Assembly: GCF_029502005.1 (NCBI RefSeq)
Contig: NZ_JAMQOT010000004.1
Coordinates: 124,001-188,000 of the forward strand
DNA: 64,000 nt
Reading direction: 5' to 3'
From: Natrinema salsiterrestre
GTDB lineage: Archaea; Halobacteriota; Halobacteria; Halobacteriales; Natrialbaceae
Under the pieces are notes generated by a model. The model saw nothing but the letters and a program-made list of their open reading frames with translations. It was not told where the DNA came from and made no database searches. Of this stretch, positions 26,023 through 34,732 are shown one piece after another. The first letter of the stretch is position 1, and every line of letters begins with the position of its first letter. The position numbers and the translations under genes were made by a program.

Positions 26023-26823
26023 CTATCGACCTTCGTACTCGGGATCGCGATCCTCGAAGAAGGCGTTGACGCCTTCCTCGTGATCCTCGGTCTCGAAGAC
26101 GATCCCCTGTGCCGTCGCCTCGTCGGTCAGGGCCTGCCCGAGGGACTTCTCGAGGCCCTCGCCGAGGAGGCGGTTGGCGTGACGCAGCGCGATCGGCGGG
26201 CCGGAGACGATCTTCCCGACGAACTCCTCGAGTCGCTCGTCGAACTCCTCGGCCCCGTAGACGTGGTTGACCAGTCCGAGATCGAGGGCGCGGTCCGCAC
26301 CGATGATGTCGCCCGTGAGGACGAGCCCCTTCGCGACGTTCTCGCCGACGACCCGGGGGAGGAGATAGGAAGTCCCCGCGTCGACGCTCAGTCCGACCTG
26401 CCGGAAGACGAATCCGAAGACGGCGTCTTCGGTAGCGAGTTGCATGTCACAGGCGAGCGCCAGGTTGGCGCCGGCACCGACTGCGGGACCGTCGATGGCC
26501 GCGACCGTCGGCACCGGGAACTCGACCAGCCGCCGCATCAGTTCGTTCGTCGACCGCTCGAGCGTGCGGACCCGTTCGTCGGCGGGAACCTCGTTTTCGA
26601 TGCCCTCCACCATCGATTCGATGTCGCCGCCGGCCGAGAAGGAGCCGCCCGAGCCCTCCACGACCACGCAGCGGGCGTCGCTGTCTTCGATCTCGTCGAA
26701 GGCCTCGCTGAGCCCGGCGCTGATTCCCTCCGAGAGCGGGTTCCGTCGGTCCGGCTGGTTGAGCGTAATCGTCGCGACCCCCTCGTCTTCGATCTCGAGG
26801 AGGACGTCGTCACCGAGAGACAT
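26023..26823 (-). CDS. Enoyl-CoA hydratase/isomerase family protein, PaaG-like
   Basis: A 266-residue crotonase-fold enzyme. The oxyanion-hole region FSAGGDIESM and GPAVGAGANLALACD are normal. Both catalytic glutamates of true hydratases are missing: the GAGANLA segment has Asn where GGCELA has Glu, and RQVGLSVDAGTSYLLPR has no Glu but carries an Asp in the position of the isomerase PaaG (ring-opening isomerase of phenylacetate degradation and related delta-enoyl isomerases). It is therefore more likely an isomerase than a hydratase. Start ATG overlaps the stop of the upstream acyl-CoA ligase (TAATG), so they form an operon. Confidence 0.85.
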   Translation of the reverse strand: MSLGDDVLLEIEDEGVATITLNQPDRRNPLSEGISAGLSEAFDEIEDSDARCVVVEGSGGSFSAGGDIESMVEGIENEVPADERVRTLERSTNELMRRLVEFPVPTVAAIDGPAVGAGANLALACDMQLATEDAVFGFVFRQVGLSVDAGTSYLLPRVVGENVAKGLVLTGDIIGADRALDLGLVNHVYGAEEFDERLEEFVGKIVSGPPIALRHANRLLGEGLEKSLGQALTDEATAQGIVFETEDHEEGVNAFFEDRDPEYEGR

Positions 26824-28394
26824 TATTCGTCACCCCCCTCCTGCTCGCGAAGCTTAAATTTCTGCACTTTCCCGGTCGTGGTTCGCGGGAGCTCCTCGAC
26901 GAACTCGACTTCGCGTGGGTGCTTGTACTCCGCGAGGTTGGTCAGGCAGTACTCCTTGATCTCCTCCTCCGTGACGTCGCCGTCCGGAGTGCGAACGACG
27001 AACGCCTTGACGGTCTCGCCGCGGCGGTCGTCGGGGATGCCGGCCACGGCGGCGTCGGCGACGTCCTCGTGCTCGAAGAGCAACTCTTCGACCTCCCGCG
27101 GGTAGACGTTGTACCCGCCGGTGACGATCATGTGTTTCTCGCGGTCGACGACGTAGAAGAAGCCGTCCTCGTCCTGATACCCGATGTCGCCGGTGTGGAA
27201 CCAGCGCCGGCCGCCCTCCTCGGTGAAGGCTTCCTCGTTCGCTTCGGGCAGGCGGTAGTAGCCCTTCATCACGTTCGGCCCGGCGACGACGATCCCGCCG
27301 GTGATATCGCGGAGATCGGCGTTCTCCTCGTCGATCGGCCCCTCCTCGACCGGCGGGACTTCTTCGAAGTCCTCGTCGACGACTTTCGAGTCGACGTCGG
27401 GAACGGTTTTGCCCACGCTACCGACGCGACGGCCGTCGAGCGGGCTGTTGAAGTGAGTGATCGGACTGGTCTCGGTCAGGCCGTACCCCTCGTAGACCTT
27501 CGGCTCGTAGAGTTCCTCGAACCGGCGCAGGACCTCGACGGGGATGCCCGAGCCGCCGACGCCACAGAGCCGTACCGACGAGAGGTCGAACTCCTCGGCG
27601 TCGGGCTGGTTGATGACGTCGTTGTACATCGCCGGCACGCCGTGCATGATCGTCAGCTCCTCGTCCTCGATGAGCGAGACGGCGTCCTGTGCGTCCCACG
27701 AGGCCATCGGGTAAAAGGCAGCGCCGTTGAAGAGCGCCGTGTTCATCACGACGGTCATCCCGTAGATGTGGAACAGCGGCAACACGCCGAGCTGTTTGTC
27801 GTCCGGCCGGATCCCGTCCGGAATGAGCTTCGACGCCGAGTTCGCGTTCGACGCGAGGTTGCTGTGGGTGAGCTGGACCCCCTTCGGCTGGCCGGTCGTC
27901 CCGGACGTGTACGGCTGGACCGCGACGTCGTCGTCGTCGCGGTCAGCGATGTCGGGATCGCCCGGCTCGAGGAACTCCTCGAGCGGCGTGGCGCCCTCGG
28001 CGTCGCCGCCGATGCTGACGACGTGCTCGACGTCCGTCTCGTCTTTGACTTCGCTGACGAAGGGGACGAGGTCGGCTAGGGCGACGACGACTTTCGCCTC
28101 GCTGTCGCCGAGCAGGTGGCCGATCTCTCGAGCTTTGTACTGGGGATTCATCGGGACGACGACGCCGCCGGCCCGAAGGGTCCCGTGGAAGGCGATCAGG
28201 AACGGCGGGACGTTCGGCAGATAGAGCGCGACCCGGTCGTCCTCGCCGAGCCCTCGCTCCTCGAGCGCGTTCGCGAAGGCACCCGTTTGCCCCCAGAACT
28301 CCTCGTAGTTCGTCTCCGACCCCCGAAAACTGATCGCGGTGTTGTCGCCGTGGTCCGCGACGGCGTCCGCGACGTTAGTGACAAGATTTGTCAT
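26823..28394 (-). CDS. Acyl-CoA ligase (AMP-forming)
   Basis: A 523-residue adenylate-forming enzyme that activates a carboxylic acid with ATP and CoA. The P-loop YTSGTTGQPKGV (about 170-181), GYGLTETSP, the hinge/ATP motif HTGDIGYQDEDGFF, DREKHMIVTGGYNVYP and the C-terminal catalytic Lys in RTTTGKVQKF are all present. Translationally coupled to the PaaG-like enzyme behind it, so its substrate is probably an acid that needs an isomerase in its breakdown, such as an unsaturated fatty acid or aryl-acetate; this is inferred. ATG at 28394 (MTNLVTNVADAV) is preferred to one 4 codons upstream. Confidence 0.92.
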   Translation of the reverse strand: MTNLVTNVADAVADHGDNTAISFRGSETNYEEFWGQTGAFANALEERGLGEDDRVALYLPNVPPFLIAFHGTLRAGGVVVPMNPQYKAREIGHLLGDSEAKVVVALADLVPFVSEVKDETDVEHVVSIGGDAEGATPLEEFLEPGDPDIADRDDDDVAVQPYTSGTTGQPKGVQLTHSNLASNANSASKLIPDGIRPDDKQLGVLPLFHIYGMTVVMNTALFNGAAFYPMASWDAQDAVSLIEDEELTIMHGVPAMYNDVINQPDAEEFDLSSVRLCGVGGSGIPVEVLRRFEELYEPKVYEGYGLTETSPITHFNSPLDGRRVGSVGKTVPDVDSKVVDEDFEEVPPVEEGPIDEENADLRDITGGIVVAGPNVMKGYYRLPEANEEAFTEEGGRRWFHTGDIGYQDEDGFFYVVDREKHMIVTGGYNVYPREVEELLFEHEDVADAAVAGIPDDRRGETVKAFVVRTPDGDVTEEEIKEYCLTNLAEYKHPREVEFVEELPRTTTGKVQKFKLREQEGGDE

Positions 28395-28554
28395 ACTCCG
28401 TGCCATACGTTTGCGTGTATCGTAAAAAAGATTTACATCGTTCGACGACGACGGCGGCTTTCCTTACCAGCGATAAGGGCGTTGCCGCGTATCGGATAGT
28501 GACAGAAATCGGGGATCGAACTCGGCGTGCGGTCCGGGATCCGCCGGGATGGAG

Positions 28555-29382
28555 TCAGTCCTCGGGGAAAACCCCGTTCGGATCGAGGTCCTCGAGCGGA
28601 CCGACCCGTTCGCCGGTGGCCGCGTACCGATAGAGTGCGGTGCGAACGATCATGCCGAGAACCTGTGCGACGACGATCGTCGCGACGAGGAGGGCGCCGC
28701 CCGCGATTCCCACCACGTACGCCCCGATGTTCGGCGTTGAAACGAACGCGACGCCGAGGAGGACGAGTCCGAACACGCTCACCGGAAGCAGGACGAGCCC
28801 GATTCCGACGGTGGCGGAGATGCTCTCGCCCCACGTTCGGGAGAACGCACCGCCGCTCTTTCGCAGGTCCGATCTGAGCGCGTCGGTGCGATCCGTGACG
28901 ATCACCGGAACGACGAAGAACGTCAGGAGCCCCCAGCTCAGATCGAGGATCGACCGGGTGAGCGTCCCGACTCCGGGGACGTTGTCCTCGGCGATGTAGA
29001 GGGCGGTGCCGATAGTCGCGGACAGCAAACTCCACTTCGCGATCCGGCCGCGGGCGTCCCACGCGGCGGCCAGCCCGTCGCGGGCGGTCGGCTCTTCCCC
29101 CGCGAAGTGTCGAGCCGCGCAGTGGACGACTGCGGCGTTGAAGAAGACCCCGATCCCCGAGGCGACGGCGATTGCCGCAAACATCGCACCGTACTTCACG
29201 AAATTGTTGGTGAACACGGCAGTCACGAGCCCGTAGTGTAGCATCGCCACGGCGATAGCTCCGTACGCGCTACCGACGACGGCGAGGCTCAACAGCGGGA
29301 GGATCGCGAGGCGTGGACGGGCTCGAAACACGTCGAGGCTGGCATCGACGGCGACGAATCCGCGTCTGAATCGTCCTATCAT
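28555..29382 (-). CDS. DUF6159-like membrane protein
   Basis: A 275-residue protein with about six membrane helices. The N-terminal IGRFRRGFVAVDASLDVFRA and the segments around SWGLLTFFVVPVIV and RTWGESI resemble the DUF6159 family of archaeal and bacterial membrane proteins with no known function. Divergent from a universal stress protein gene with AT-rich promoters between them. Confidence 0.75.
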   Translation of the reverse strand: MIGRFRRGFVAVDASLDVFRARPRLAILPLLSLAVVGSAYGAIAVAMLHYGLVTAVFTNNFVKYGAMFAAIAVASGIGVFFNAAVVHCAARHFAGEEPTARDGLAAAWDARGRIAKWSLLSATIGTALYIAEDNVPGVGTLTRSILDLSWGLLTFFVVPVIVTDRTDALRSDLRKSGGAFSRTWGESISATVGIGLVLLPVSVFGLVLLGVAFVSTPNIGAYVVGIAGGALLVATIVVAQVLGMIVRTALYRYAATGERVGPLEDLDPNGVFPED

Positions 29383-29501
29383 ATTTTCACTTGATCGTCC
29401 GAAATATATATTCCTGTCGTTCGGTTGACTTCCTGTGGAGGACCGTCCCCGTACAGACGGACTCGAGGGTATTTACGAACGCACACCTAATCTCCCGCAA
29501 C

Positions 29502-30122
29502 ATGTATCAGGACGTCCTCATCCCGACGGACGGGAGCGACGGGACTCGCCGGTCGATCAATCACGGCCTGACGATCGCGGGTCGGTTCGACGCCACGGTT
29601 CACGCGCTGTCCGTCGTTCCGGAGGGGCCACTGGGAACGCTGCAGACCGACGAGGCGATCCCGGCCGCGGAACGGGCGGTCGAGCGCGTGGAGACCGAAG
29701 CGACGCGGGAGGGAGTCGACGTCGTCACCGCGGTCGAACAGGGCGTGCCTCACGAGGAAATCCTCGCGTACGCCGACGACCACGGGATCGACATGATCGT
29801 CATGGGCACGCAGGGCCGGACCGGGCTCGACCGCGTGCTGGTCGGCAGCGTTACCGAGCGAATCGTCCGAATGGCCGACGTGCCGGTCGTGACCGTTCGT
29901 CTGACCGAGGATATCCGGATCGAGGACCCCGACGAGGCCGCGGAGATCGCCCGAAAGACGGCCGAGCGAGAGGGGTACGAGGACGTGACCGTTCCGGAGG
30001 AGCCACATCGGACCAGCGCCTCCTGGATCGTGCCCCTCGAGACCGATAGGGGACCCCTTCACGTCCACGTCGACGCCGTCACGAGCGAGGGGCGCGTCGC
30101 GACGGGACCCGAAACCGAGTAA
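29502..30122 (+). CDS. Universal stress protein with C-terminal extension
   Basis: A 206-residue protein. Residues 1-140 form a UspA domain with the ATP-binding signature G-x2-G-x9-G-S in GTQGRTGLDRVLVGSV and the start YQDVLIPTDGSDG. About 60 further residues (RTSASWIVPLETDRGPLHVHV) form an extra domain not found in short Usp proteins; its role is unknown. ATG at 29502 was chosen as the family start. Confidence 0.92.
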   Translation: MYQDVLIPTDGSDGTRRSINHGLTIAGRFDATVHALSVVPEGPLGTLQTDEAIPAAERAVERVETEATREGVDVVTAVEQGVPHEEILAYADDHGIDMIVMGTQGRTGLDRVLVGSVTERIVRMADVPVVTVRLTEDIRIEDPDEAAEIARKTAEREGYEDVTVPEEPHRTSASWIVPLETDRGPLHVHVDAVTSEGRVATGPETE

Positions 30123-30365
30123 CGACCGTTCGCGACGCCGAGCGACCACACGCCCGAAGCGAACTCGACGCGAGTCCGAAGCGAACCCGGGGAAATCTCG
30201 ATACCAGTACGCGGTGAGAGCGTTCGTCGACCCACCCACGGAGTAGGGAGACCCAACGTCCGTTCGGGGGCCCCATACCGAGCAAACGATCCGTTATCCC
30301 CTCGTAACGAAGCGACTGCTTTTTGTTCGGGATTCCGGTCGACGGTCACGAATGGGGGACACAGC

Positions 30366-31397
30366 GTGAATCGGCGATCGCTCTTGCGAGGCACAGCGGC
30401 GAGTGGCATCGGTCCCGTCTCGGCTCGCACGGTCCGATCTCGGTCCGACGGGGAACGGCCGGTCGCCGACGGCTCGGGCGTGATCGTCCGACTCGCGGAC
30501 GTAACCGACCCGATCGACGGCGGCGACTCGCTCGAGTGGACGGCCGAACTCGAGAACGCGACGGATCGGTCGGTGCGTCCGACCGTCGAGTACACGGTCG
30601 ACGGCGAACCGGCTGGAGCCGTCACCCTCACGCTCGGCCCGGGAGAGACGGAGCGGCCGTTTTCCGGGAACCGCCGGGTCGAACCGGCGGCCGAGGATCG
30701 CGAGGTGTCGCTTCGAGTCACGGCCGCCGGCGATTCGGCCGAGCGAACGGTCACGGTGCTCGGGGTCGACGAACTCGAGGCCGAGCGGAGCCGTCCGGCT
30801 GAGGACCTCGCCGTCCGGCCGGGAACGACGGTTCTCTTCGAAGCGGGAGCCGTCGATCCGAACGCGTCGCAGTTTACGAGTTGGTGGGCGAACGGAGACC
30901 GCGTGGGCGACTCGATGGTCGGGCCCGCGTGGCAGTCGATCTACTACGCGGAGCGACACGCCCACTACTGGCAGTACACGGCCGAGTCAGCGGGTCGCCA
31001 CGAGATAACGGCCGGAATCGATACCGATGTCGGGAACTACCGGGTCGACTGGACGGTCAACGTCACGCCCGACGGGCGACCGTCACCGACGATCGACGAC
31101 GCGCGTCCGGAACCAGGGCGGCTGCCCGTCGATCGAGCGGAACCGACAGCCCTCGAGGTCGACGTCGCCGATCCGGACGGACGGCTCGAGCGCGTCGTCT
31201 GGTGGCTCGGCCAGGCGGACCAGATCATCGGAACGTCCGAGATCAGCGGGACCACGGACACGGTGTCGCTGACGGTCGAGGAGGGCCTCTGTCAGACGTG
31301 CCCGATCATCGTCTGGGTGATCTGTACGGACGGGCGATTCACTTCGGAGTCCCTCTGGGAGGTCGACGTCACCGCTGACGGGACTGGCACCGGCTGA
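30366..31397 (+). CDS. Exported protein with Ig/CARDB-like domains
   Basis: A 343-residue protein starting with GTG. The N-terminus NRRSLLRGTAASG has a Tat-like twin arginine and a short hydrophobic stretch but no lipobox Cys. Residues 40-130 resemble a CARDB-type Ig fold (EWTAELENATDRSVRPTVEY). Residues 150-230 and 250-340 are further beta-rich domains with CQTCPIIVWVICTDG near the end. Likely a cell-surface protein. Downstream in another frame lies a short CARDB-like stretch, suggesting a truncated C-terminus. Confidence 0.7.
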   Translation: MNRRSLLRGTAASGIGPVSARTVRSRSDGERPVADGSGVIVRLADVTDPIDGGDSLEWTAELENATDRSVRPTVEYTVDGEPAGAVTLTLGPGETERPFSGNRRVEPAAEDREVSLRVTAAGDSAERTVTVLGVDELEAERSRPAEDLAVRPGTTVLFEAGAVDPNASQFTSWWANGDRVGDSMVGPAWQSIYYAERHAHYWQYTAESAGRHEITAGIDTDVGNYRVDWTVNVTPDGRPSPTIDDARPEPGRLPVDRAEPTALEVDVADPDGRLERVVWWLGQADQIIGTSEISGTTDTVSLTVEEGLCQTCPIIVWVICTDGRFTSESLWEVDVTADGTGTG

Positions 31398-31399
31398 GC

Positions 31400-31483
31400 A
31401 TCTTGACTCTCGAAACGAACGATGCCGTCGAGGTCGGTGGGGTGCTCGCGGTGGCTGCTACCCTCGAGGACAGACGGGTCTAG
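31400..31483 (+). pseudogene. Possible CARDB-like coding remnant
   Basis: Directly after the stop at 31397, in another frame, the translation reads LETNDAVEVGGVLAVAATLED and then stops at TAG 31481-31483. The pattern resembles the start of a CARDB domain (xVxVGxxLxVxATLEN). It may be a decayed C-terminal domain of the upstream gene. The match is short, so confidence is low. The rest of the gap up to 31718 shows no gene. Confidence 0.3.
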
Positions 31484-31718
31484 CCCCTCGGGTCGTCGAA
31501 TCTGTCGAGGATAGCGAGCCGACTGTCGTGGATGCGCCGAGTTCCCATCGGCGCAGCCGATTCGACCCGATTGCGCTCGAATTCGAAACGGCGATCGTCG
31601 GAACCGATCCGGGACGAGAGCTACTTCTTCCGGAGAACTCTCGTTCCAGATCGAACCAGTTCCGCAGGGACAGTTCCGCGACAGGTATCTTTTTGTGAGT
31701 GTGTTCGCATGGTACCGT

Positions 31719-31889
31719 ATGGCAAGTAGTGAGGACCAACTGTCTTCGATGGGGAGAACTACCGCAAGCCCAGGGCGAGTAGACCGGCTTCTCGACCGGA
31801 TCGGCTCGCCCGAGGTTGCGGCTCTGGTATCGATAGCGGCTCTGTTTTTCGCGTTTCTCGTCATCGGCAATCAACTCGGACTCTGGTAA
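31719..31889 (+). CDS. Small single-helix membrane protein (56 residues)
   Basis: ATG at 31719 to TAA at 31889. The N-terminal half is polar (SSMGRTTASPGRVDRLLDRI) and the C-terminal half is one membrane helix (VAALVSIAALFFAFLVIGNQ) ending in LGLW. A TATA-like stretch with T-run (ATCTTTTTG) lies about 27 bases upstream. No family recognised. Confidence 0.55.
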   Translation: MASSEDQLSSMGRTTASPGRVDRLLDRIGSPEVAALVSIAALFFAFLVIGNQLGLW

Positions 31890-32746
31890 CGGCTCGCCGA
31901 CCGCCGAATCGCCGTCCCGAGCATGCTGATCGCGCACTACCGGTCGCTTTCGCTCGCGAGACTGGCCGGGTAGTCTCTTCGGCAGACTCACCTGTCTCAC
32001 GTGACGGAGAGCTGCGACGAACGCAACCGCGACCGCTTCGGTTTCAATCGGCGGTCACCGACGGCTCGTCGCGAGGGGGGACTCTCGAACTCGCTGTCCC
32101 AAAACGGAAGATGGAGTGGGGAGAGGGGGGCCTCTGGATGGGGATGCAGAGGCGGTTAATTGTTGTTAGATATCACTATTAACAGTTTCGATACACAGCC
32201 GGTCGGCGTGGGCCTTCCGTCCCGGACCTCGGACGAGGGCGGAATAAATCGGTATGGGGCGAGCATGTGGTACTCGAGTCGGTCGCGACTGCCCGACCGC
32301 ACGCGTTCGGACGGCTCCGCGGGAGTTCTTCGACTCGGTTTCCGCACGGTGCGTTATCGCCGAGCCTCGGCGTCCCGCGTCGCCCCCAGGGGGCTTTCGA
32401 TGAGACAGACCGGCGACCGGGCCCTATCAGCGACGGGCTTCGACACGGACGTCGCCCCTGGCGGCCGTGTCCTCGGCCACGAGAGGCTTTGTCGCGTGCG
32501 TCCACCGGCCCTTTCGGTCCCGATCGCTACGGACTGCCTTTTGTTCCGCCGGGGGCAGGGAGTGACCCCCATAGTTGGATATCTCACACTATTATGTAAT
32601 CCTTTCGAACAGTCGCCGGTCCATCGGGCTGCGACCGGTGGCGTTTCAGCGGCGATTCCGCTCGAGAGTGGTCCCGTTTGCGGATTCGGATTTGTGGCCG
32701 GCGATACGGATGGGCTCCTTGGCTCGGTCTCGAGAGAAAATCGGAA
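31890..32746. other. Long intergenic region rich in GC palindromes, candidate unknown RNA
   Basis: About 860 bases with no plausible protein frame. A hairpin at 32130-32153 (GCCTCTG/CAGAGGC) is followed by an AT-rich block that could be a terminator or promoter (32156-32200). Between 32330 and 32570 there are many short stems: CGCCGAG/CTCGGCG, CCCCC/GGGGG, GACACGG/CCGTGTC and GGGGG/CCCCC. I could not match it to RNase P RNA or SRP RNA by their conserved boxes. Confidence 0.4.
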
Positions 32747-32836
32747 GTGGGATTCGAACTACGGTCGTTCCGCTCCGCTCTCGCTTCAAATCCCGTAGAG
32801 ACGTTTCGCTCGCTCACGTCCGTTCGCGAGCAGAAA
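32747..32836 (-). repeat. tRNA-3'-end-like inverted repeat and hairpin downstream of tRNA-Thr
   Basis: Read on the minus strand after tRNA-Thr: a hairpin GCTCGC/GCGAGC (plus-strand arms 32808-32813 and 32826-32831), then GGGATTTGAA (32785-32794 complement), about 22 bases, then GTAGTTCGAATCCCAC (32747-32762 complement). The last element copies the T-arm of a tRNA, and GGGATTTGAA is its inverse. The same arrangement occurs at 47761-48005 behind tRNA-Ser. Confidence 0.6.
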
Positions 32837-32910
32837 AGCCAGGGGTGGGATTTGAACCCACGAAGTCTCGATTACAAGTCGAGTGCATGAACCGCCCATG
32901 CTCCCCTGGC
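32837..32910 (-). tRNA. tRNA-Thr (anticodon UGU)
   Basis: Acceptor GCCAGGG pairs with CCCTGGC, with U as discriminator, as expected for archaeal tRNA-Thr. D-arm GCAT...ATGC, anticodon stem CTCGA/TCGAG with loop CTTGTAA giving anticodon TGT, variable loop ACTTC, T-arm GTGGG-TTCAAAT-CCCAC. No CCA encoded, no intron. It starts only 12 bases after the stop of the acetyltransferase gene on the same strand, so it may be co-transcribed with it. Confidence 0.96.
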
Positions 32911-32922
32911 GCAGGCCGTTGG

Positions 32923-33438
32923 TTAGCCGTCCTCCTTTGAATGTGTATCGTTTTCGTCCGGATCCGCGAGCGAGCGCCCCATCGTCACCCGGAACTCGTC
33001 GTACCCCTCGCGGCGGTAGAACCGACGGGCCGACTCGTTGCCGGCCATCACTTCGAGGAGCATCACGTCGACGCCCCGCCGGGCGAGCGATTCTTCGGCG
33101 GCCTCGAGCAGCGCGGAGCCGATCCCGCGATCCCGATAGTCGGGTTTCACGTAGATATTCGAGAGCAGGCCGCGGTCGGTATCGAGCTCGAGCGAGCCGT
33201 GCTCGACAGTAATGGAGGCGAAGCCGGCGATCGTCTCGCCGACGCGGGCGACGAGCAGGCCGTCGTTGACCTGATACGCCGCGAGCGTTTCGCGCATGGT
33301 CTCGCGGTTCGCATCGGCGCAAACGGCCGCATCGTACTGACGCTGGTCCCGCGCGAGGCGAACCCAGAGCTCGGCGAGGGCATCGAGGTCGTCCCGAGCG
33401 GCCGGTTCAATCGTCGGCTGCGGGTCGTTGGGGTGCAT
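32923..33438 (-). CDS. GNAT-family N-acetyltransferase
   Basis: A 171-residue acetyltransferase. The acetyl-CoA pyrophosphate loop is RDRGIGSALL (about 121-130), preceded by the strand LLSNIYVKPDYR and followed by NESARRFYRREGYDEF, all standard for the fold. Substrate unknown; may be RimI-like or small-molecule. Its start lies inside the end of the phosphoglycerate kinase gene (32-base overlap), showing translational coupling. tRNA-Thr follows 12 bases downstream. Confidence 0.92.
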   Translation of the reverse strand: MHPNDPQPTIEPAARDDLDALAELWVRLARDQRQYDAAVCADANRETMRETLAAYQVNDGLLVARVGETIAGFASITVEHGSLELDTDRGLLSNIYVKPDYRDRGIGSALLEAAEESLARRGVDVMLLEVMAGNESARRFYRREGYDEFRVTMGRSLADPDENDTHSKEDG

Positions 33439-34630
33439 TCTCGAGTGCGGTCACGGCGGGAAGCGATTCGGCGGTGAGCATCCGTAGCGCGGCCCCGCCG
33501 CCGGTACTGACGTGGGAGAAGCCGTCGACGCCGAGTCTGCGCAGGGCGGCGGCCGTGTCGCCCCCGCCGACGATACTCGTCGGAATGTCGGTCGCGGCCT
33601 CGTAGAGCCGTCGGGTCCCCGTCTGAAACCGATCGTCCTCGAAGACCCCGGCGGGGCCGTTGAGGATGACCGTCTCCGCGTCCGCGAGGATCCGTCGGTA
33701 GTAGTCCAGCGTGGACTCGCCGATGTCCATCGCGGCCTCGCCGTCGCCGGGCGGCAAGGCGTTGACGCCGAGTTCGTGGCGGTCCTCGCCGCGGTCGACG
33801 GCGACGTCCCGGGGGAGCGCGATCCGGTCACCGTAGGCGTCGAGCAGGTCGGCGGCGCGATCGATCTCGTCCCAGTAGCCCTGATCGTAAATGAAATCCG
33901 AGCTCGCGTCGCCGAGATCGACGCCGTCCGCGACGAGGAAGACGTTGCCGACGACGCCCGCGGTGAGAATGTGGTCGGCCAGCCCCTTCTCGAGGACGGA
34001 CCAGGCGACGTCGATCGAATCCGAGACTTTCGCGCCGCCGAGCACGTAGACCCGTGGTTCGCTGGTCTCCTCGATCGATCCCAGCACGTCGAGTTCGGTT
34101 TCCATCACGCGGCCGGCGTAGCCGGGAAGGACGGTCGGGAGGCCGACGAGCGACGGCTGCGAGCGGTGGGCCGCGGCGAAGGCGTCGTTGACGTAGGCGT
34201 CGAGCACCGGCTCGAGCCCCTCCACGAGGTGGGTTCGAGCCGCCCGCTCCGGGTCGAACTCCATGTACTCCTCGCTGTAGAAGCGCGTGTTCTCGAGGAC
34301 GACGCAGTCGCCGTTCGAGAGGTCCCTGACGGCCTCGCGGGCGGCTTCGGTGAAGGTCGCGTCGACGTAATCGACGGGCTGGCCGAGCAGTTCGGCGAGC
34401 CGATCGGCGTGGGACTCGAGGGAGACGAAATCGTCGCCGCCGGGGCGGCCCTGGTGGGCCAGGACGGCGACGCGGCCGCCGCGGTCGAGCAGTTCCGCGA
34501 GCGTATCGACGTGAGCGCGGAGTCGAGCGTCGTCCGCGAGCGTCCCGTCGTCGTCGATCGGACTATTGACGTCGACGCGGACACCGACGGTAGTCCCTTC
34601 GACGGTCAGGTCGTCGAGGGTCTCGATCAT
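33407..34630 (-). CDS. pgk: Phosphoglycerate kinase
   Basis: Glycolytic/gluconeogenic enzyme that interconverts 1,3-bisphosphoglycerate plus ADP and 3-phosphoglycerate plus ATP. It has 407 residues, the normal length. Signatures: GVRVDVNSP near the N-terminus, HQGRPGGDDF, ENTRFYSEE, NDAFAAAHRSQPS, LGGAKVSDSI, NGPAGVFED and the C-terminal nucleotide motif VGGGDTAAA. ATG at 34630 (MIETLDDLTVEG) chosen over one 5 codons upstream. Coupled by overlap to a GNAT gene downstream. Confidence 0.97.
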   Translation of the reverse strand: MIETLDDLTVEGTTVGVRVDVNSPIDDDGTLADDARLRAHVDTLAELLDRGGRVAVLAHQGRPGGDDFVSLESHADRLAELLGQPVDYVDATFTEAAREAVRDLSNGDCVVLENTRFYSEEYMEFDPERAARTHLVEGLEPVLDAYVNDAFAAAHRSQPSLVGLPTVLPGYAGRVMETELDVLGSIEETSEPRVYVLGGAKVSDSIDVAWSVLEKGLADHILTAGVVGNVFLVADGVDLGDASSDFIYDQGYWDEIDRAADLLDAYGDRIALPRDVAVDRGEDRHELGVNALPPGDGEAAMDIGESTLDYYRRILADAETVILNGPAGVFEDDRFQTGTRRLYEAATDIPTSIVGGGDTAAALRRLGVDGFSHVSTGGGAALRMLTAESLPAVTALENAPQRPAADD

Positions 34631-34732
34631 TATCGACCTGTCCACCGCGCCTCCCGAAAGGTCTTTCTATCGGAGAGATACGGACTGATGGTTGTTGACA
34701 CTCCGCATGCCGTTTTTCGGGCTGTCAACTGG

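Noticed and set aside
32160-32590. RNase P RNA or SRP RNA
   Set aside because: I looked on both strands for the conserved boxes (for example ACAGAA and GAGGAAAGTCC, or the SRP GGTGGGAT region) and found none.
32575-32940. Plus-strand frame crossing tRNA-Thr
   Set aside because: Same reason: it reads antisense through a tRNA and its downstream repeat.
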